From: Burkholderia pyrrocinia
Lineage (GTDB): Bacteria > Pseudomonadota > Gammaproteobacteria > Burkholderiales > Burkholderiaceae
Direction: 5' to 3'
DNA: 64,000 nucleotides
Assembly (NCBI RefSeq): GCF_001028665.1
Contig: NZ_CP011504.1
Span: 1,736,001-1,800,000, forward strand
In this document: one piece after another, positions 46,353-56,686 of the stretch
How positions within the stretch are numbered: the stretch's first letter is position 1
How the letters are laid out: the number at the start of each line of letters is the position of its first letter
Notes under the pieces: model-generated
Seen by the model: the letters and a program-made list of their open reading frames with translations, nothing else
Databases searched by the model: none
What the model was told of the DNA's origin: nothing
Made by a program: the position numbers and the translations under genes

Positions 46353-47309
46353 ATGCTCGAACCGGAAATCGCGGCGTTCGTCGCAGCCGTCGACGCGTGG
46401 TATCCGGCCGATGCGGCGGCGCGCTCGCCCGACGAGCAGCGCCGCCTCTACGACCGCTTCGCGGCCGAATGGACACCGGCCGCGCTGCCGGCCGGCATCG
46501 TGCAGCAGGATGCCGTGTGGCACGCACCGGACGGACGCGCGATCGCACTGCGGCGCTACACGGCCGCGCACGGTACGCCACGCGGCACGGTGCTGTTTTT
46601 TCATGGCGGCGGCTTCGTCGTCGGCTCGCTCGACAGTCATGCGCTGATCACCGCGCAACTGGCGGCCGACACGGGGCTCGACTTGGTCGCGGTCGACTAC
46701 CGGCTGGCGCCCGAACACCGCGCACCGGCCGCGCTTGACGATTGCGTCGCCGTCACGCGTGCCGCGCGCGATGCGCGCTGGCCGTTCGGGCCGTGCGCGC
46801 ATCCGCTGACGCTTGCGGGCGACAGCGCGGGCGGCATGCTCGCGGCGGCCGTCGCGACTGCGCTGCGCGATGCGGGCGAAGGCGGCATCGACGGCATCGC
46901 GCTCGTCTATCCGATGCTCGGGTTCGAACCGCAATCGCCCGCGCGCGAAACGGAAGCGCATGCGCCGATGCTGACGCTCGACGACGTTCATCGCTATCGC
47001 GCGTTGTACTGGGAAGGCGGCCTGTCCGATGCACTGACGGAAGGCAACCCGCTGCTGCGCGCGTCGGTGCCGCTCGCGGCTTCGCGTTTCGACGGCCTGC
47101 CGCCCGTGCTCGCGATCGGCGCGGAACACGATCCGCTGCGCGACGATGCGCGCGTATATGTCGAACGGATTCGCGCGGCAGGCGGGGCTGCGCACTACTG
47201 GATGGGAGAGGGGCTGGTGCACGGCTGCTGGCGCGCGCTCGGGTCGAGCCCGCAGGCGGCACGGATGCACCGGACGGTCGGCGGGTTTCTGCTCGCACCA
47301 CACGCGTAG
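46353..47309 (+). CDS. hocS: Short-chain acylcarnitine hydrolase HocS-like (alpha/beta hydrolase)
   Basis: This 318-residue hydrolase of the hormone-sensitive-lipase group has an HGGG oxyanion-hole motif at 84-87, the nucleophile elbow GDSAGG with Ser158, and later acid and His residues (EHDPLRDDA, LVHGCW). It follows cdhB as hocS does in Pseudomonas, where it frees carnitine from short acyl esters. The start at 46353 fits the family. It precedes the dioxygenase gene by 22 bases and is part of the same operon. Confidence 0.87.
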   Translation: MLEPEIAAFVAAVDAWYPADAAARSPDEQRRLYDRFAAEWTPAALPAGIVQQDAVWHAPDGRAIALRRYTAAHGTPRGTVLFFHGGGFVVGSLDSHALITAQLAADTGLDLVAVDYRLAPEHRAPAALDDCVAVTRAARDARWPFGPCAHPLTLAGDSAGGMLAAAVATALRDAGEGGIDGIALVYPMLGFEPQSPARETEAHAPMLTLDDVHRYRALYWEGGLSDALTEGNPLLRASVPLAASRFDGLPPVLAIGAEHDPLRDDARVYVERIRAAGGAAHYWMGEGLVHGCWRALGSSPQAARMHRTVGGFLLAPHA

Positions 47310-47331
47310 CGGGCGTTTCCGGGAGGCAACG

Positions 47332-48528
47332 ATGCAGGCAGCGCAACACCGTATCGAGGACTGGCGGACGTTTTCCGCCGACGCGGCCATTACAGCGGTA
47401 GCGATCGGCGACGGCGCGGTGGACGTCGAGTGGAGCGACACGCGACGATCGCCGTTCCATTTCGACTGGCTGCGCGACAACTGCGCGTGTTCCGCGTGCG
47501 TGCATGCGGTCACGCGCGAACAGGTGTTCGAGATTACCGATGCGCGCGAGGACCTGTCGGCGCTCGCCGTGCACGTCGAAACCGACGGCGCGCTGCATGT
47601 CGAGTGGAACGACGGGCATCGCAGCGCGTGGTCGCCGGGCTGGTTGCGTGCGCATGCGTACGACGATGCGTCGCGCGCGGAGCGCCAGGCCGCGCACGGG
47701 CGGCACGTGTGGGCCGGCGACGATGCGACGGCGATCGGCGTGTTCGCGTGGCGCGACGTGATGGAGGACGACGGCGCGTTGCTCGCGTGGCTCGCCGCGT
47801 TGCAGCGCACGGGGTTGACGCTCGTCGAAGGCGTGCCGGCCGAGCGTGGCCGCGTCGACGAGATCGCGCGCCGCGTCGGCCTGATCCGCGAGAGCAATTT
47901 CGGCGTGCTGTTCGACGTCGAATCGAAGCCGCGCCCGGACAGCAATGCGTATACGTCGCTCAACCTGCCGCCGCACACCGATCTGCCGACACGCGAGCTG
48001 CAGCCGGGCGTGCAGTTCCTGCATTGCCTCGCGAACGACGCGACGGGCGGCGACAGCGTATTCCTCGACGGCTTCGCGCTCGCGGACGCGCTGCGGCGCG
48101 AGCATCCGGCCGATTTCGAGCAACTTGCGTCGACGCCGTTCGAGTTCTGGAACAAGAGTGCGAACAGCGATTACCGCTGTTCGGCGCCGGTGATCGGGCT
48201 CGATGCGCGCGGCAACGTGACCGAGGTGCGCGTCGCGAACTTCCTGCGCGGGCCGCTCGATGCGCCGGCCGGATCGGTCGCGGCCGTCTATCGCGCGTAC
48301 CGGCGGTTTCTCGCGCTGGCGCGCGAGCCGCGTTTTCGCGTGCAGCGCCGGCTGCGGGCGGGCGACATGTGGGGGTTCGACAACCGGCGCGTGTTGCATG
48401 CACGCACCGAGTTCGATCCGTCGACCGGCCGCCGGCATCTGCAGGGCTGCTACGTCGATCGCGACGAACTGCTGTCGCGGTGGCGTGTGTTGTCGCGGTC
48501 GGTGCCTGCCGCAGCCGGGGAACGTTGA
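47332..48528 (+). CDS. Gamma-butyrobetaine dioxygenase
   Basis: This 398-residue Fe(II)/2-oxoglutarate oxygenase of the TauD/BBOX group hydroxylates gamma-butyrobetaine to L-carnitine. The N-terminal zinc domain shows Cys51, Cys53, Cys56 and His96, spaced as in human BBOX1. The iron triad appears as His215-x-Asp217 in PPHTDLPT and His356 in RRVLHAR. GGGAGGCAACG precedes the ATG. It ends the carnitine operon and extends its range from carnitine to gamma-butyrobetaine. Two terminators follow. Confidence 0.9.
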   Translation: MQAAQHRIEDWRTFSADAAITAVAIGDGAVDVEWSDTRRSPFHFDWLRDNCACSACVHAVTREQVFEITDAREDLSALAVHVETDGALHVEWNDGHRSAWSPGWLRAHAYDDASRAERQAAHGRHVWAGDDATAIGVFAWRDVMEDDGALLAWLAALQRTGLTLVEGVPAERGRVDEIARRVGLIRESNFGVLFDVESKPRPDSNAYTSLNLPPHTDLPTRELQPGVQFLHCLANDATGGDSVFLDGFALADALRREHPADFEQLASTPFEFWNKSANSDYRCSAPVIGLDARGNVTEVRVANFLRGPLDAPAGSVAAVYRAYRRFLALAREPRFRVQRRLRAGDMWGFDNRRVLHARTEFDPSTGRRHLQGCYVDRDELLSRWRVLSRSVPAAAGER

Positions 48529-48567
48529 CCGGCGCATACGGCTTCATCACGCATACCTTGCCGACGA

Positions 48568-48597
48568 AAAAGCGCCCGGACGCCAAGCGCCCGGGCG
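48568..48597 (-). terminator. Terminator on the minus strand, downstream of the DUF4148 gene
   Basis: On the minus strand GCCCGG and CCGGGC form a stem that is followed by CGCTTTTTCG. It acts as a second stop for transcription coming from the DUF4148 gene. Confidence 0.6.
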
Positions 48598-48635
48598 AAG
48601 CCACCCGCTGCCGGGCGGCGGAGGTATGCGTTTCA

Positions 48636-48673
48636 TAAAAAAGACGAGCCCCGCAAAGGAGGCTCGTCTTTTC
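48636..48673. terminator. Bidirectional terminator between the dioxygenase and DUF4148 genes
   Basis: A 10-bp perfect stem (AAGACGAGCC / GGCTCGTCTT) has a 10-base loop, with A-rich sequence on the left and TTTTCC on the right. It can end the carnitine operon (plus) and the DUF4148 gene (minus). Confidence 0.85.
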
Positions 48674-48719
48674 CTTGCTTCATCGCGCGACGCGCGGCGC
48701 CCGCCGGGGGCGCATCGGC

Positions 48720-49022
48720 TTACTGGCCGAAGAAGATCGAGTCGCGAGCGTTCGACGACGCTGCGGCAACCGGCGCGCCCGAGTGGACGAGCGGAGCCGG
48801 TTGCGCGCCGTAGCCGCTGGCGTCGGCGCCATGAACGCGCGCTTCGGCGCTCTGGATGTCGTTCGGGTAGTACGGGCTCGACACGCCCGGCTTGTAGCCG
48901 GCTTGTTCGAGCTGGACCAGTTCGTTCTTCACTTGCGCGCGGGTCACGGTGCTTTGGGCGAATGCGCCAAACGAAGCGGACAGGGCGACAGCGGCAACGA
49001 CTGCGGAAACGAGCGATTTCAT
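48720..49022 (-). CDS. DUF4148 small periplasmic protein
   Basis: This 100-residue exported protein has a signal peptide (AVVAAVALSASFGAFA) and the DUF4148 core TRAQVKNELVQLEQAGYKPG...YYPNDIQSAEARV. The family is common and multi-copy in Burkholderia; its function is unknown. Monocistronic, with a clear terminator downstream and a GGAGGTCATC ribosome binding site. Confidence 0.9.
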   Translation of the reverse strand: MKSLVSAVVAAVALSASFGAFAQSTVTRAQVKNELVQLEQAGYKPGVSSPYYPNDIQSAEARVHGADASGYGAQPAPLVHSGAPVAAASSNARDSIFFGQ

Positions 49023-49236
49023 GATGACCTCCGGTGTTTTATTGAGTTCGCTGTCGACACCATGTCTTAAGCGATTGACCCAATCTTAGTCACCGGATGG
49101 TTGAGGGTAAACGCTGATTTTGACGATAAATTGTTTTCTGAGCGGTAACAATGGTGCGCCGAATCAGCCTTTCAACCGGCTTTCTTTTCGGTTGGCGTAA
49201 TAAGTATGAAGAATATTGCGTATGGCGGCGCGCGGT

Positions 49237-50223
49237 TCAGCGCGCCTGGGCCGCCGTGTCGAACGGCCGGCCCGGCGAGCGCCCGGCCGCCGCGCCCCAG
49301 CTGAGGAACCGCACGCCGGTCGCGGCTTCCGATGCTTCCCACAGCAGCGCCGCCGAAGCCACGTCGCGCGCCGCGCGCGGCACGCTCGCGGGCGCCGGCA
49401 GCCCGCGCGATTCGAACCAGCCGGACGGCCCGATGTACGCGCCGCCCGCGAGATCGGGCGAGGTCGCCGCGTGGATCGCGGGCAGCGCGCCCTGGTCGGC
49501 CGGCTGCGCGAGATAACGGTTTGCGGCACGCATCAGCGCGGCGCGGGCGGGCGAGCTGTCCATCGTCGGGCCCGCGAACTGCAGGTTGGTGGCCGCATAG
49601 CCGGGATGCGCGGCGACGCTGATTCCGGCGAACGCGGCGCGCTCGAAGCGGCGCTGCAGTTCGATCGCGAACACGAGGTTCGCGAGCTTGCTGTCACAAT
49701 AGGCGAGATAACGGTTGTAGCGATGCTCGGCGCGCAGGTCGTCGACGCGAATCCGGCCGCCGCGGTTGAAGCCGCTCGACATCGTCACGACACGCGCCCG
49801 TCGGGCGGCGCGCAATGCAGGCAGCAAATGCCCGGTCAGCGCGAAATGGCCGAGGTGGTTGGTGCCGAACTGCATCTCGAAGCCGTCGTGCGTGCGCCGC
49901 AGCGGCAGGAACATCACGCCGGCGTTGTTGCAGAGGATGTCGACGCGGCCGTGGCGTTCGGAGACGTCGGCCGCGAAGCGTTCGATCGACGCGAGATCGG
50001 CGAGGTCGAGCGCGTCGACTTCGACGCGTGCATCGGGATGGAGCCGGCGGATCGCATCGGCGGCCTGCACGGCGCGCGCGGCGTCGCGGCAGCCCATCAC
50101 GACGGTCGCGCCCTTCGCGGCCAGCGTTTCCGCGAGCTGCCAGCCGAGGCCGCTGTTGGCGCCGGTCACGACCGCGACCTTGCCGCCCTGCGCCGGGACG
50201 TGGCGCGCGCTCCATGCATGCAT
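49237..50223 (-). CDS. Short-chain dehydrogenase (retinol-dehydrogenase-like SDR)
   Basis: This 328-residue oxidoreductase has the NAD(P) motif TGANSGLGWQLAETLAAKG, the structural NNAGVM, an MSSG strand and an active-site Tyr-x-x-x-Lys-like YCDSKLAN. The ATG at 50223 is preferred because GGAGGCAGAC lies directly before it. The substrate cannot be read. Its promoter overlaps a perfect 9-bp inverted repeat at 50264-50289, so a repressor of the TetR type is likely, though no such gene is adjacent. Confidence 0.85.
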   Translation of the reverse strand: MHAWSARHVPAQGGKVAVVTGANSGLGWQLAETLAAKGATVVMGCRDAARAVQAADAIRRLHPDARVEVDALDLADLASIERFAADVSERHGRVDILCNNAGVMFLPLRRTHDGFEMQFGTNHLGHFALTGHLLPALRAARRARVVTMSSGFNRGGRIRVDDLRAEHRYNRYLAYCDSKLANLVFAIELQRRFERAAFAGISVAAHPGYAATNLQFAGPTMDSSPARAALMRAANRYLAQPADQGALPAIHAATSPDLAGGAYIGPSGWFESRGLPAPASVPRAARDVASAALLWEASEAATGVRFLSWGAAAGRSPGRPFDTAAQAR

Positions 50224-50263
50224 GTCTGCCTCCATCGGCGCGACCGGTCGGCCGCGGCACCTA

Positions 50264-50289
50264 ATCGTTACATTGAGTGGTGTAACGAT
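50264..50289. promoter_or_regulatory. Operator-like inverted repeat upstream of the SDR gene
   Basis: ATCGTTACA-N8-TGTAACGAT is a perfect 9-bp inverted repeat. It sits 41-66 bases upstream of the SDR start, where a repressor would block the promoter. The form resembles TetR-family operators. Confidence 0.65.
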
Positions 50290-50363
50290 AGTGCGCGCGG
50301 GCGCGGCAGACAAGCGGGGGAATTAGACCGGCACTTCTAGGGCCGACACGCGGCGAGCAGGAT

Positions 50364-50654
50364 TTACCTGCCCCCGGCGAGGGCGAGCACTTCGGCGGCG
50401 GAAATCATCGCGGCCGCGTTCGCAGGCGCCGGGCGTTCGGCCGGGCGGAACACTTCGTCGCCGCGGTGGATGACCTGGCGCGACAGTGCGCAGGTGCCCG
50501 TGCGTTGCGCGAAGCGGCGGCGCCAGCGCTGTTCACCGTAGTGACAGCGGCCGGGTTCGACCCAGCGGACGACGAGCAACGTATCGGAACGTTCGAGGAT
50601 TTCGACGTGGACGTCGGCGGGATCGAGCGCAGGCAGGGATTTGGAGGCCTTCAT
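50364..50654 (-). CDS. DUF3331 family protein
   Basis: This 96-residue protein matches the Burkholderia-type DUF3331 family: VEILERSDTLLVVRWVEPGRCHYGEQRWRRRFAQRTGTCALSRQVIHRGDEVFRP. Conserved Cys and His residues (GRCHYG, GTCALS) suggest a small metal-binding or structural fold. The start at 50654 is the ATG that gives the family length. Function is unknown. Confidence 0.82.
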   Translation of the reverse strand: MKASKSLPALDPADVHVEILERSDTLLVVRWVEPGRCHYGEQRWRRRFAQRTGTCALSRQVIHRGDEVFRPAERPAPANAAAMISAAEVLALAGGR

Positions 50655-50849
50655 TTGCCGTTTCCTAAAGCTCGTGCGGTTTCGGCCGTGGCAGTGGATG
50701 TCACTACCCGATGGCGAATCCGTAGCGGTTTCCATGAGTGGTGCGCTAAATGTAAGCGTCTGTGACCGGAAAAAACATCCTGTCTGGCTCAAATTACCTT
50801 TTGCCGATTTAGAAACAATCCAGGCTTATTTTCTTGGGATCCACGGACA

Positions 50850-50998
50850 AAAACGCCCCGGACGGAAAGTCCGGGGCGGAAAATCGGCCCGCGCGCCGTG
50901 TCTGCTCGCCCAGTCACGGAGTACATCGCCGGGGGACGGAGTGCCCGCAGGGATCGAACGCGGGCGGGGAGGCGATGTACCGGAAGCGCGGTCCGGCA
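50850..50998 (-). ncRNA. Candidate structured minus-strand RNA
   Basis: Three stems are visible: CCGGA / TCCGG (50980-50984 with 50992-50996); an outer 10-bp stem GTACATCGCC / GGCGATGTAC (50921-50930 with 50971-50980) that encloses an inner stem GCCCGC / GCGGGC (50943-50948 with 50960-50965); and the terminator at 50854-50878. The last is followed by TTTTTG on the minus strand, which gives a natural 3' end. No protein gene on that strand needs this terminator. The 5' end is not defined. Confidence 0.45.
50854..50878 (-). terminator. Rho-independent terminator on the minus strand
   Basis: A perfect 10-bp GC-rich stem (CGCCCCGGAC / GTCCGGGGCG) with a 5-base loop is followed on the minus strand by TTTTTGTCC. 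There is no coding gene upstream of it on that strand. Confidence 0.85.
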
Positions 50999-51222
50999 AC
51001 GCCATGATCGCGCGTGCATCCCGTTGACACCCTGACGCGAACATGACTTTTTCGTCAGTTTGGCGCGGCCGCCGTGCCGGGTGTGCGCGAAAAGCAGGCC
51101 AAGAGGCCCGCCGGCATTGGGTTTGCGCGAATCCCCAAGCACGCTGCCGGAGCCAGTCGAGCGCCGGATTTTTGCCCACCCGCCGGATTTACCTGCCCGG
51201 GTAAATACTGAATCCCAAATTC

Positions 51223-51262
51223 GTGACAAACGGGCGATCACTCCCTATGATTGGTTGGACCT
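51223..51262 (+). promoter_or_regulatory. Sigma-70-type promoter and GntR-style operator of the fucose operon
   Basis: GTGACA (51223-51228) and TATGAT (51246-51251) are spaced by 17 bases, close to consensus. GGT-TGG-ACC (51253-51261) follows immediately and overlaps the expected start of transcription. The GGT-N3-ACC form is like sites of FadR-subfamily GntR repressors, and such a gene ends the cluster. The first gene starts at 51318. Confidence 0.6.
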
Positions 51263-51317
51263 TTAGTCCTTTGTGCCAATCGGCCGTCTGGCGGCCGGCT
51301 TTTCGGGAGACGTGCTC

Positions 51318-52082
51318 ATGAGATTGCAGGGCAAGCGCGCGCTGGTAACGGCGGCCGGGCAGGGCATCGGCCGCGCGACCGCGCTGCGGTTCGCAAGCGA
51401 GGGCGCTGACGTGCTGGCGACCGACATCAACGAAGCCGCGCTCGCGCAGCTCGCGGCCGACGCGGAACGTGCGGGCGGCCGGTTGACCACGCGGCGGCTC
51501 GACGTCACCGACGCGCAAGACGTCGCCGCACTCGCCGCGAGCGAACGCGCGTTCGACGTGCTGTTCAACTGCGCCGGCTACGTGCATCACGGCTCAATCC
51601 TCGACTGCGACGACGACGCGTGGGCGTTTTCGCTGAACCTGAACGTCACGTCGATGTACCGGCTGATCCGCACGCTGCTGCCCGCGATGCTCGAAGCGGG
51701 CGGCGCGTCGATCATCAACATGGCGTCGGCCGCGTCGAGCGTGAAGGGCGTGCCGAACCGCTTCGTGTACGGCACGACCAAGGCGGCCGTGATCGGCCTG
51801 ACCAAGGCGGTGGCTGCCGATTTCGTCGGTCAAGGGATTCGTTGCAACGCGATCTGCCCCGGCACGGTCGAGTCGCCTTCGCTTGAGGCCCGTATTGCCG
51901 AGCAGGCGCTGAAGCAGAACACGACCATCGACACGGTGCGCGCCGCCTTTGTCGCGCGCCAGCCGATGGGACGCGTCGGTACGGCGGACGAGATCGCCGC
52001 GCTGGCAACCTATCTGGCATCCGACGAGTCGGCATTTACCACCGGCGCGATTCACCTGATCGATGGCGGCTGGTCAAACTGA
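51318..52082 (+). CDS. 2-keto-3-deoxy-L-fuconate dehydrogenase (SDR)
   Basis: This 254-residue SDR has the cofactor motif [22 protein letters not shown] and the catalytic [13 protein letters not shown]. An Asp at the end of the second strand (ATDIN) indicates NAD preference. It resembles the DHRS6-like dehydrogenases that oxidise 2-keto-3-deoxy-L-fuconate to the 2,4-diketo acid in Xanthomonas and Burkholderia multivorans. It is the first gene of the fucose operon, about 55 bases downstream of a good promoter. The specific substrate is inferred from the neighbours. Confidence 0.82.
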   Translation: MRLQGKRALVTAAGQGIGRATALRFASEGADVLATDINEAALAQLAADAERAGGRLTTRRLDVTDAQDVAALAASERAFDVLFNCAGYVHHGSILDCDDDAWAFSLNLNVTSMYRLIRTLLPAMLEAGGASIINMASAASSVKGVPNRFVYGTTKAAVIGLTKAVAADFVGQGIRCNAICPGTVESPSLEARIAEQALKQNTTIDTVRAAFVARQPMGRVGTADEIAALATYLASDESAFTTGAIHLIDGGWSN

Positions 52083-52119
52083 CCGCGCCTTCCTCCTTAC
52101 TTTCCGTTCAGACAACCCC

Positions 52120-52962
52120 ATGAAACTGCTGCGATTTGGCGACAAACACCATGAAAAACCGGGCCTGCTCGATGCGCAGGGCCACATCCGCGACCTGTCC
52201 GGCGTGATCGACGACATCGCCGGCGATGCGCTGTCGCCGGCCTCGCTCGCGCGGCTGCGCGACATTCCGCCGGCGTCGCTGCCGCTCGTCGAAGGCGCGC
52301 CGCGGCTCGGCGCGTGCGTCGGCCGCGTCGGCAAGTTCATCTGCATCGGCCTCAACTATTCGGACCATGCGGCCGAATCGGGGATGGAGGTGCCGAAGGA
52401 GCCCGTCGTGTTCGGCAAGTGGACGAGCGCGATCTCGGGGCCGAACGACGACGTCGAGATTCCGCGCGGCTCGGAGAAGACCGACTGGGAAGTCGAGCTC
52501 GGCGTGGTGATCGGCAAGGGCGGCCGCTATATCGACGAAGCCGACGCGCTGTCGCACGTCGCCGGCTACTGCGTCGTGAACGACGTGTCGGAGCGCGAAT
52601 ACCAGCTCGAACGCGGCGGCACGTGGGACAAGGGCAAGGGCAACGACACGTTCGGGCCGCTCGGCCCGTGGCTCGTGACGGCCGACGAAGTGCCCGATCC
52701 GCACGCGCTGCGGCTGTGGCTCGACGTCGACGGTCACCGTTACCAGAACGGCTCGACCGCGACGATGGTGTTCCGCGTGCCGCACCTGATCAGCTACCTG
52801 AGCCGCTTCATGAGCCTGCAGCCGGGCGACGTGATCTCGACCGGCACGCCGCCGGGCGTCGGCCTCGGGCAGAAGCCGCCCGTCTACCTGCGCGCCGGGC
52901 AGGTGATCACGCTCGGCATCGACGGGCTCGGCGAGCAGCGCCAGCGCACCGTGCAGGCCTGA
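52120..52962 (+). CDS. FAH-family hydrolase, likely 2,4-diketo-3-deoxy-L-fuconate hydrolase
   Basis: This 280-residue fumarylacetoacetate-hydrolase fold protein has the metal-binding pattern of the family (GLNYSDHAAESG, EPVVFGKW, DWEVELGVVIGKGGRYI, GYCVVNDVSEREYQ). In this pathway it would cleave the diketo acid to pyruvate and lactate. The start at 52120 is the ATG matching the family N terminus (MKLLRFGDK). It begins 37 bases after the SDR gene. Confidence 0.85.
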   Translation: MKLLRFGDKHHEKPGLLDAQGHIRDLSGVIDDIAGDALSPASLARLRDIPPASLPLVEGAPRLGACVGRVGKFICIGLNYSDHAAESGMEVPKEPVVFGKWTSAISGPNDDVEIPRGSEKTDWEVELGVVIGKGGRYIDEADALSHVAGYCVVNDVSEREYQLERGGTWDKGKGNDTFGPLGPWLVTADEVPDPHALRLWLDVDGHRYQNGSTATMVFRVPHLISYLSRFMSLQPGDVISTGTPPGVGLGQKPPVYLRAGQVITLGIDGLGEQRQRTVQA

Positions 52963-52985
52963 TTTCCTTTAACGGACGGTTCGTC

Positions 52986-55107
<2,122 letters not shown>

Positions 55108-56667
55108 ATGCAGCGGAACCCCGAACCCATGCAACCCGACCCGAACCTGAACGCCGCGCCGCCGCTGATTGCGCTGAGCGGCATCGGCAAGCGCTTTCCG
55201 GGCGTGCAGGCGCTCGACGACTGCCGTTTCGACCTGCGTGCCGGCGAAGTGCATGCGCTGATGGGCGAGAACGGCGCCGGCAAGTCGACGCTGATGAAGA
55301 TCCTCGCCGGTGTGTACCAGCGCGACGACGGCGAGATCCGGATGGACGGCCGCGCGGTGGAGATCGCCGATCCGCGCGCCGCGCAGGCGCTCGGGATCGG
55401 CATCATCCATCAGGAACTGAACCTGATGAACCACCTGAGCGTCGCGCAGAACATCTTCATCGGCCGCGAGCCGCGCGGCCGCTTCGGCGTGTTCGTCGAC
55501 GAAGACAAATTGAATCGCGACGCGGCCGCGATCTTCGCGCGGATGCGGCTCGATCTCGACCCGCGCACGCCGGTCGGCCGGCTGACGGTCGCGAAGCAGC
55601 AGATGGTCGAGATCGCGAAGGCGCTGTCGTTCGACTCGCGCGTGCTGATCATGGACGAGCCGACCGCCGCGCTCAACAACGCGGAGATCGCCGAGCTGTT
55701 CCGCATCATCCGCGACCTGCGCGCGCACGGCGTCGGCATCGTCTACATCTCGCACAAGATGGACGAACTGCGCCAGATCGCCGATCGCGTGACCGTGATG
55801 CGCGACGGCAAGTACGTCGCGACCGTGCCGATGGCGGAAACGTCGATGGACGCGATCATCGCGATGATGGTCGGCCGCCAGCTCGAGTCGGAGCACCGCA
55901 CGCCGCCTGACACGTCCGCGAACGACGTTGCGCTCGAAGTGCGCGGGCTGTCGCGCGGCCGCACGATCCGCGACGTCGGCTTCACGCTGCGGCGCGGCGA
56001 GATTCTCGGCTTCGCGGGGCTGATGGGCGCGGGCCGCACCGAGGTCGCGCGTGCGGTATTCGGCGCGGACCCGGTCGACGCGGGCGAGATCCGCGTGCAC
56101 GGCAAGACCGTGACGATCCGCACGCCGGCCGACGCGGTCGCGCACGGGATCGGCTACCTGTCCGAGGATCGCAAGCACTTCGGGCTCGCGGTCGGGATGG
56201 ACGTGCAGAACAACATCGCGCTGTCGAGCATGCGCCGCTTCGTGCGCCGCGGCGTGTTCCTCGATGCACGCGGGATGCGCGACACCGCGCAGGCGTACGT
56301 GCGGCAGCTCGCGATCCGCACGCCGTCGGTCGCGCAGCCCGCGCGGCTGCTGTCGGGCGGCAACCAGCAGAAGATCGTGATCGCGAAGTGGCTGCTGCGC
56401 GACTGCGACATCCTGTTCTTCGACGAGCCGACGCGCGGCATCGACGTCGGCGCGAAAAGCGAGATCTACAAGCTGCTCGACGCGCTCGCCGCCGACGGCA
56501 AGGCGATCGTGATGATCTCGTCGGAACTGCCCGAGGTGCTGCGCATGAGCCACCGGATTCTCGTGATGTGCGAAGGCCGCGTCACCGGCGAATTGCGCGC
56601 GGCCGACGCCACGCAGGAAAAGATCATGCAGCTCGCGACGCAACGCGAGTCGACCGTATTGTCCTGA
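55108..56667 (+). CDS. Sugar ABC transporter ATP-binding protein (RbsA-type, two NBDs)
   Basis: This 519-residue cytosolic ATPase has two nucleotide-binding halves. The first has an intact Walker A ([12 protein letters not shown]) and Walker B ([11 protein letters not shown]). The second has the degenerate Walker A usual for RbsA ([16 protein letters not shown]) and an intact [34 protein letters not shown]. It powers uptake with the following permease and binding protein. The start at 55108 directly follows the previous stop; an internal ATG at 55129 is also possible. Confidence 0.93.
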   Translation: MQRNPEPMQPDPNLNAAPPLIALSGIGKRFPGVQALDDCRFDLRAGEVHALMGENGAGKSTLMKILAGVYQRDDGEIRMDGRAVEIADPRAAQALGIGIIHQELNLMNHLSVAQNIFIGREPRGRFGVFVDEDKLNRDAAAIFARMRLDLDPRTPVGRLTVAKQQMVEIAKALSFDSRVLIMDEPTAALNNAEIAELFRIIRDLRAHGVGIVYISHKMDELRQIADRVTVMRDGKYVATVPMAETSMDAIIAMMVGRQLESEHRTPPDTSANDVALEVRGLSRGRTIRDVGFTLRRGEILGFAGLMGAGRTEVARAVFGADPVDAGEIRVHGKTVTIRTPADAVAHGIGYLSEDRKHFGLAVGMDVQNNIALSSMRRFVRRGVFLDARGMRDTAQAYVRQLAIRTPSVAQPARLLSGGNQQKIVIAKWLLRDCDILFFDEPTRGIDVGAKSEIYKLLDALAADGKAIVMISSELPEVLRMSHRILVMCEGRVTGELRAADATQEKIMQLATQRESTVLS

Positions 56668-56686
56668 TTCAGACGCTTACCCGATC

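Larger units (their letters stand above)
50655..51317. other. Intergenic stretch holding the RNA candidate and the fucose promoter
   Basis: This 663-base gap has no protein gene that I can support; overlapping frames on both strands translate into Arg/Pro-rich sequence. It holds a minus-strand structured element ending in a terminator (50854-50998) and the promoter/operator of the fucose operon (51223-51262). Confidence 0.5.

Noticed and set aside
50930..50975. tRNA-like sequence (GTTCGATCCC on the minus strand resembling a T-arm)
   Set aside because: The arm lengths do not pair as a 5-bp stem with 7-base loop, and no acceptor or anticodon stem can be drawn. It is better explained as part of the nested hairpins.
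50789..51241. Possible 150-residue minus-strand gene over the RNA candidate
   Set aside because: The translation is Arg/Gly/Ser-rich and without a domain, and it would read through the terminator hairpin.
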